Assembly: GCA_030637205.1 (NCBI GenBank) | Contig: DAOVVL010000043.1 | Location: 1 to 9,968, forward strand | DNA length: 9,968 bases | Direction: 5' to 3' | Source: Thalassospiraceae bacterium | GTDB taxonomy: Bacteria; Pseudomonadota; Alphaproteobacteria; Rhodospirillales; Magnetovibrionaceae | Program-made: the position numbers and the translations under genes | The notes under the pieces: model-generated | What the model was told of the DNA's origin: nothing | Seen by the model: the letters and a program-made list of their open reading frames with translations, nothing else | Database searches by the model: none | Part shown: positions 6,696 through 9,968 of the stretch, one piece after another | Position numbering within the stretch: position 1 is the first letter of the stretch | How the letters are laid out: the number at the start of each line of letters is the position of its first letter

Positions 6696-6703
6696 CCGAT
6701 CAA

Positions 6704-6802
6704 ATGGGCTATTTTGAAATGAGACAATTCAAGCTGTTCGCAGATGGTGCTGCACTGGGCGCCATGTTTATCGCCGGATATGTGGTGTTGGCGGTGGCCT
6801 GA
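6704..6802 (+). CDS. 32-residue single-helix membrane peptide, function unknown
   Basis: ATG 6704 to TGA 6802 encodes 32 residues: MGYFEMRQFKLFADG followed by AALGAMFIAGYVVLAVA. The N-terminal half is polar and partly basic; the C-terminal 17 residues are fully hydrophobic, with small-residue GxxxA-type spacing, and would form one transmembrane helix with the C-terminus outside. AAAGGAG (6689-6695) lies 8 nt before the ATG, the best ribosome binding site in the window. A TTGACA element stands about 93 nt upstream. The gene occupies the divergent gap before the EamA gene, and its stop is 4 nt from the yciA stop on the other strand. I do not recognise a family. It could be a small regulator or subunit of a membrane complex, which is speculation. 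The strong initiation signal and the clean helix support it being real. Confidence 0.62.
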   Translation: MGYFEMRQFKLFADGAALGAMFIAGYVVLAVA

Positions 6803-6806
6803 GCAC

Positions 6807-7205
6807 CTATGGCTTCACGCGGCGTGGTTTACCCTCGGCATTTAATGCCACAAACACGAAATCGCCTTCGGTGACCTTGATCTCGCGGATCTCGCCGCCC
6901 TTGTGGCGATGGACCCACGCCTGAACGTGGGTGGTAACGGACGTGTTGCCGACTTTCTTGACGTCGACGTAACAGCACAGCACATCGCCGACCAACACCG
7001 GCTTTTCAAACTTCATCGCCGTGACCGCCACGGTGGCGACGCGCCCCAGCGCCACTTCGGCAGCGGTGATGCCCCCTGCCACGTCCATCTGGCCCAGCAC
7101 CCAGCCACCAAAGATATTGCCGCCGGAATTCATCTGCGCGGGCATGGCAACGGTGCGGATCACCAGTTTTCCTTTAATCGAATCGGGCAGGTCTTTGGTC
7201 GGCAT
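6807..7205 (-). CDS. yciA: Acyl-CoA thioesterase, YciA-type hotdog fold
   Basis: This 132-residue cytosolic enzyme hydrolyses acyl-CoA thioesters to free acid and CoA. The sequence follows YciA closely: LVIRTVAMPAQMNSGGNIFGGW (about 14-35), GQMDVAGG with the catalytic aspartate at 41, then GRVATVAVTAMKFEKPVLVGD and the C-terminal VALNAEGKPR. The length is normal for the single-hotdog YciA group, which forms hexamers and acts on a broad range of acyl-CoAs. AGGA lies 7 nt before the ATG on the minus strand. The gene stands alone: it is divergent from parE and ends 4 nt from the stop of the 32-residue gene, with no terminator hairpin visible, so read-through into antisense of that gene is possible. 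Role is likely maintenance of CoA pools or removal of aberrant acyl-CoAs. Confidence 0.94.
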   Translation of the reverse strand: MPTKDLPDSIKGKLVIRTVAMPAQMNSGGNIFGGWVLGQMDVAGGITAAEVALGRVATVAVTAMKFEKPVLVGDVLCCYVDVKKVGNTSVTTHVQAWVHRHKGGEIREIKVTEGDFVFVALNAEGKPRRVKP

Positions 7206-7242
7206 ATTTCGGTCCTAACTTGGGAAACCAGTTGCGGGATAG

Positions 7243-7272
7243 ATAATAAAGTGTTTAGTTTCTGTGACTTAA
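7243..7272 (-). promoter_or_regulatory. Candidate promoter of yciA
   Basis: On the minus strand TATTAT (7248-7243, five of six to the -10 consensus) follows TTAAGT (7272-7267) after 18 bp. A start point near 7236 would give a leader of about 30 nt containing the AGGA ribosome binding site. Confidence 0.35.
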
Positions 7273-7283
7273 CAGACAGGCGC

Positions 7284-7313
7284 TTGCGGGCGCAGGGTCG
7301 CGGTCATTAGGAT
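7284..7313 (+). promoter_or_regulatory. Weak candidate promoter of parE
   Basis: TTGCGG (7284-7289) and TAGGAT (7308-7313) are spaced by 18 bp and lie about 55 nt before the parE start. Matches to consensus are partial, so this is a tentative call. The gap 7206-7366 contains no further gene. Confidence 0.22.
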
Positions 7314-7366
7314 ACGCCCACAACACCACCACGCCAAGTCCACTGCGGGCCGGCTTACAGATTGAA

Positions 7367-9475
7367 ATGATGATGGCCGACCTTTTTGACAATCCCAAAA
7401 AAAAGAAAAAATCCCCTTCGCAGGGCAAATCGAAAGCCAAATCGAAAGCCAAATCGAAGAAGCCTCCTGCCAAGCCAAAAGCCAAAGCCAAAAGCCCATC
7501 TAAAAGTTCAGGCAAAAAAGGCGATTACACCGCCGCCGACATTGAGGTGCTGGAAGGCCTGGAACCGGTTCGCAAGCGCCCCGGCATGTACATCGGCGGC
7601 ACCGACGAACACGCCTACCATCATCTGGCGGCAGAAGTTCTCGACAATTCCATGGATGAAGCCGTGGCCGGACACGCCAGCGTCATCGAGATTGAGCTGA
7701 ACGCCAACAATGAGATCACCATCCGCGACAATGGCCGCGGTATTCCGGTCGACCCCCACCCCAAGTTCAAGGACCGCTCCGCGCTGGAAGTCATCATGAC
7801 CACGCTACATTCGGGCGGTAAGTTTGGCGGCGACGCGTACGAGACTTCGGGCGGGCTGCATGGTGTCGGCATTTCGGTGGTCAACGCCCTTTCGGAATAC
7901 ATGTTGGTTGAAGTCGCGCGCGATAAAAAACAGTGGGTACAGGAATTTTCACGCGGCAAGCCCAAGACCAAACTGAAAAAGATCGGCAAGGCGTCTAACA
8001 AGCGCGGCACCACGGTAACCTTTCGCCCCGATACCAAAATTTTTGGCACGCGGGTGCATTTTCGCCCCCATCAACTGTTTCGCATGGCGCGGTCCAAGGC
8101 ATACCTGTTTCGCGGCGTAAAAATCCGCTGGTTGTGCGACAAGAGCCTGCTGAAAGACAAGGAAGAAAAATCCGTTCCTGAGAAAGCCGAACTGCACTTT
8201 CCCGGCGGGCTATTGGATTATGTAGAAGGCCATCTGGAAAAACGCCGCACCGTCACGCCGCGCCCCTTTGCAGATCGCACCGAATTTTCAGCCAAACAGG
8301 GCCGCGTTGAATGGGCCGTGATTTGGCCATTGGACGAAGACGGGTTTTTCAATTCCTATTGCAACACCGTGCCGACGCCACAGGGCGGCACCCACGAAAG
8401 CGGTTTCAAGTCAGCCATTGCCAAAGGCCTGCGCGCGTATGGCGAACTGACCAACGTGAAGGCGGCTGCCAAGCTAAACGCAGACGATGTGCTGGGCGGT
8501 GCCATGGTGATGATGTCGTTGTTTATTCCCGAACCGCAATTTCAGGGCCAGACCAAGGAACGGCTCGCCACGCAAGATGCCCAGCGGTTGGTTGAAAACA
8601 CACTTCGCGACAGTTTCGATCACTGGCTTTCATCTGACCCCAAAGCCGCCAAGGCTTTGCTGGACGCGACCCTTGAGCGCGCGTCCACGCGGCTTCGGCG
8701 CAAGTCTGAGCTGGAAACCAAACGCAAATCGGCAACCAAGAAATTGCGCCTGCCGGGCAAGCTCGCCGATTGTTCCAGCACCTCGTCAGAAGGGACCGAG
8801 CTGTTTATCGTCGAAGGTGACAGCGCCGGGGGTTCCGCCAAACAGGCGCGCGACCGCAAAACCCAGGCGATCTTGCCGTTGCGCGGAAAAATCCTCAACG
8901 TTGCATCGGCCACAACAGAAAAAATGAATGCCAATCAGGAACTCTCAGACCTGATTGAGGCACTGGGATGTGGCACAGGCAAAAATTTCGATGAAGATGC
9001 GCTGCGCTACGAACGCATCATCATTATGACCGATGCCGATGTTGACGGCGCGCATATTGCGTCGCTGTTGATGACCTTTTTCTACAAGGAAATGCCGTCG
9101 ATGATCGAAAGCGGCCACCTGTTTTTAGCCCAACCGCCCCTGTACCGGCTGGCCAATGGCGGCAAGGTTGCCTTCGCGCGCGACGATGCGCACAAGGACA
9201 AGCTGATGAAACAGGAATTCAAAGGCAAAAAGGTCGAGATCAGCCGCTTTAAAGGCTTGGGCGAAATGCCGCCCGCACAATTGAAAACAACCACCATGAA
9301 CCCTGAACACCGAACCTTGTTGCGCGTGACAGTTCCGGGCGGCCACGGCGAAGAAGACTGGGACGACCAGCACGACACCGCAGAACTGGTGGAAAGCCTG
9401 ATGGGCAAAAAACCCGAACTGCGCTACGCCTATATTCAGGAACACGCGCGGTTCGTTAGCGATATCGACGTTTAG
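7367..9475 (+). CDS. parE: DNA topoisomerase IV subunit B
   Basis: ParE (702 residues) is the ATPase subunit of topoisomerase IV, which with ParC unlinks daughter chromosomes. The GHKL ATPase domain starts near 54 (YTAADIEVLEGLEPVRKRP) and carries the catalytic Glu90 and Asn94 (EVLDNSMDE), DNGRG at 121-125 and the ATP-lid motif SGGLHGVG at 161-168. The TOPRIM domain has EGDSAGGS at 483-490 and the metal-binding aspartates 556, 558 and 560 (DADVDGAH). RFKGLGEMPPAQLKTTTMNP (from 627) is the ParE form of the C-terminal signature; GyrB normally has YKGLGEMNPEQLWETT, and the long GyrB insert is absent. Unusually, residues 10-51 are a Lys/Ala/Ser/Pro tail with 19 lysines. Three ATGs in a row (7367, 7370, 7373) lack a clear Shine-Dalgarno, so the exact start is uncertain by two residues. 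It is followed after 19 nt by a flavoprotein gene on the same strand. Confidence 0.96.
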   Translation: MMMADLFDNPKKKKKSPSQGKSKAKSKAKSKKPPAKPKAKAKSPSKSSGKKGDYTAADIEVLEGLEPVRKRPGMYIGGTDEHAYHHLAAEVLDNSMDEAVAGHASVIEIELNANNEITIRDNGRGIPVDPHPKFKDRSALEVIMTTLHSGGKFGGDAYETSGGLHGVGISVVNALSEYMLVEVARDKKQWVQEFSRGKPKTKLKKIGKASNKRGTTVTFRPDTKIFGTRVHFRPHQLFRMARSKAYLFRGVKIRWLCDKSLLKDKEEKSVPEKAELHFPGGLLDYVEGHLEKRRTVTPRPFADRTEFSAKQGRVEWAVIWPLDEDGFFNSYCNTVPTPQGGTHESGFKSAIAKGLRAYGELTNVKAAAKLNADDVLGGAMVMMSLFIPEPQFQGQTKERLATQDAQRLVENTLRDSFDHWLSSDPKAAKALLDATLERASTRLRRKSELETKRKSATKKLRLPGKLADCSSTSSEGTELFIVEGDSAGGSAKQARDRKTQAILPLRGKILNVASATTEKMNANQELSDLIEALGCGTGKNFDEDALRYERIIIMTDADVDGAHIASLLMTFFYKEMPSMIESGHLFLAQPPLYRLANGGKVAFARDDAHKDKLMKQEFKGKKVEISRFKGLGEMPPAQLKTTTMNPEHRTLLRVTVPGGHGEEDWDDQHDTAELVESLMGKKPELRYAYIQEHARFVSDIDV
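7426..7459 (+). repeat. 12-bp tandem repeat inside the parE lysine-rich tail
   Basis: The unit CAAATCGAAAGC occurs at 7426-7437 and 7438-7449 and again partially at 7450-7459, encoding the Lys-Ser-Lys-Ala repeats. It follows a poly-A stretch of eight and six A residues (7397-7404, 7406-7411). Looser GCCAAA repeats continue to about 7495. Such a tract can change in length by slippage while keeping frame when whole units are gained or lost. Confidence 0.8.
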
Positions 9476-9483
9476 CCCACTTT

Positions 9484-9487
9484 AGGA
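9484..9487 (+). promoter_or_regulatory. Ribosome binding site that fixes a TTG start
   Basis: AGGA lies 7 nt before TTG 9495-9497. An in-frame TAG at 9483-9485 excludes any earlier start, and the next ATG (9543) would remove the dinucleotide-binding motif, so TTG is the only plausible initiator. Confidence 0.85.
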
Positions 9488-9494
9488 AACGCCC

Positions 9495-9968
9495 TTGAAA
9501 GACTTCGACGCAATCATCATCGGCGCCGGTGCAGCCGGGTTGATGTGCGCCATGCGCGCCGGTGCTAGGGGAAAGTCGGTGGCTGTGCTGGACCACGCAC
9601 AAAAGATCGGCGAAAAAATCCGCATATCGGGCGGCGGGCGGTGCAACTTCACTAATATTTTTGCAGGCGCGGAAAACTATGTATCCGCGAACCCGCGCTT
9701 TTGCACCTCGGCGCTTTCGCGCTATACCCCTGCCGACTTTATAGAACTGATCGACAAACATGGCATTGCGTACACAGAAAAAACCAAGGGCCAGCTTTTT
9801 TGCGAAGGATCCGCCACCCAGATCATCGACATGCTGGTGGGTGAATGCGCGGACGCCGGCGTGCAAATCAAAAGCGGCGTGCGGGTGAATGTTATTTCGC
9901 ACGATGGTGAAGGTTTCACAGTCGTCACAGAAACTGAAACCTATACCGCCCCCGCCGTGGTGATCGCG
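9495..9968 (+). CDS. HI0933-family FAD-dependent oxidoreductase (BaiN/YhiN-like), partial
   Basis: The first 158 codons are present; the gene runs off the window. The N-terminus KDFDAIIIGAGAAGLMCAM holds the GxGxxG FAD-binding motif of a two-dinucleotide-binding-domain flavoprotein, and SGGGRCNFTN (about 45-54) is the hallmark of the HI0933 family, whose members include YhiN and BaiN. GQLFCEGSATQIIDML follows in the expected place. The usual protein is about 390-420 residues, so roughly 60 percent is missing. It starts with TTG, forced by an upstream in-frame stop and supported by AGGA 7 nt before. It sits 19 nt after parE with no terminator, so the two are probably co-transcribed, although the functions are not obviously linked. 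Substrate is unknown: the family is poorly characterised. Confidence 0.92.
   Translation, partial: MKDFDAIIIGAGAAGLMCAMRAGARGKSVAVLDHAQKIGEKIRISGGGRCNFTNIFAGAENYVSANPRFCTSALSRYTPADFIELIDKHGIAYTEKTKGQLFCEGSATQIIDMLVGECADAGVQIKSGVRVNVISHDGEGFTVVTETETYTAPAVVIA

Noticed and set aside
6606..6703. Possible riboswitch before the 32-residue gene
   Set aside because: There is a good hairpin and a leader of suitable length, but I could not match it to SAM-II, SAH, mini-ykkC or other classes by their conserved bases.
7386..7700. 104-codon frame overlapping the start of parE, reachable by slippage at the poly-A tract
   Set aside because: It is a shadow of the lysine-coding repeats with no domain; the poly-A tract alone does not show that programmed frameshifting occurs.

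Overview
The window reads as ordinary chromosomal sequence of an alphaproteobacterium, probably a Rhodospirillales-like or marine relative. The clues are the close protein resemblance of GlnA and ParE, the topoisomerase IV (not gyrase) signature of ParE with a lysine-rich N-terminal tail, and the YciA thioesterase and small-protein style. This placement is inference from remembered family resemblance; no search was run. No mobile element, CRISPR array, tRNA, rRNA or phage gene was seen. No gap without a gene exceeds 300 bases; the largest are 2460-2730, 6485-6703, 3040-3226 and 7206-7366, and each is described below.

Layout. 2-250 (+) is the 3' end of glnA with its adenylylation tyrosine, followed by a strong terminator. 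A minus-strand block follows: a zinc-independent quinone-oxidoreductase-like enzyme (315-1280), a three-His-box fatty acid desaturase (1440-2459) and a 102-residue two-helix membrane protein (2731-3039). The strand then flips to a 57-residue small protein (3227-3400), its own terminator, and an AsmA-like periplasmic protein anchored by one helix (3503-4357). This converges, with 10 nt between stops, on a translationally coupled transporter pair on the minus strand (EamA/DMT permease 5573-6484, then MFS permease 4368-5573). A 32-residue single-helix protein with an excellent ribosome binding site lies at 6704-6802 (+), nearly touching the end of yciA (6807-7205, -). Divergent from yciA is parE (7367-9475, +), followed after 19 nt by the start of an HI0933-family flavoprotein beginning with TTG (9495 to the window edge).

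How the genes fit together. There is no single pathway. GlnA assimilates ammonia. The desaturase, the YciA thioesterase and the AsmA-like protein all relate loosely to lipid or envelope biology, but they are not one operon. ParE separates daughter chromosomes. The EamA-MFS pair looks like a two-gene exporter unit of unknown substrate.

I did not find a convincing new multi-gene system. The items most worth a second look are the two short genes (57 and 32 residues), the alternative hairpins over the ribosome binding site of the first, the inverted repeat in the desaturase leader, and the histone-like tail of ParE.
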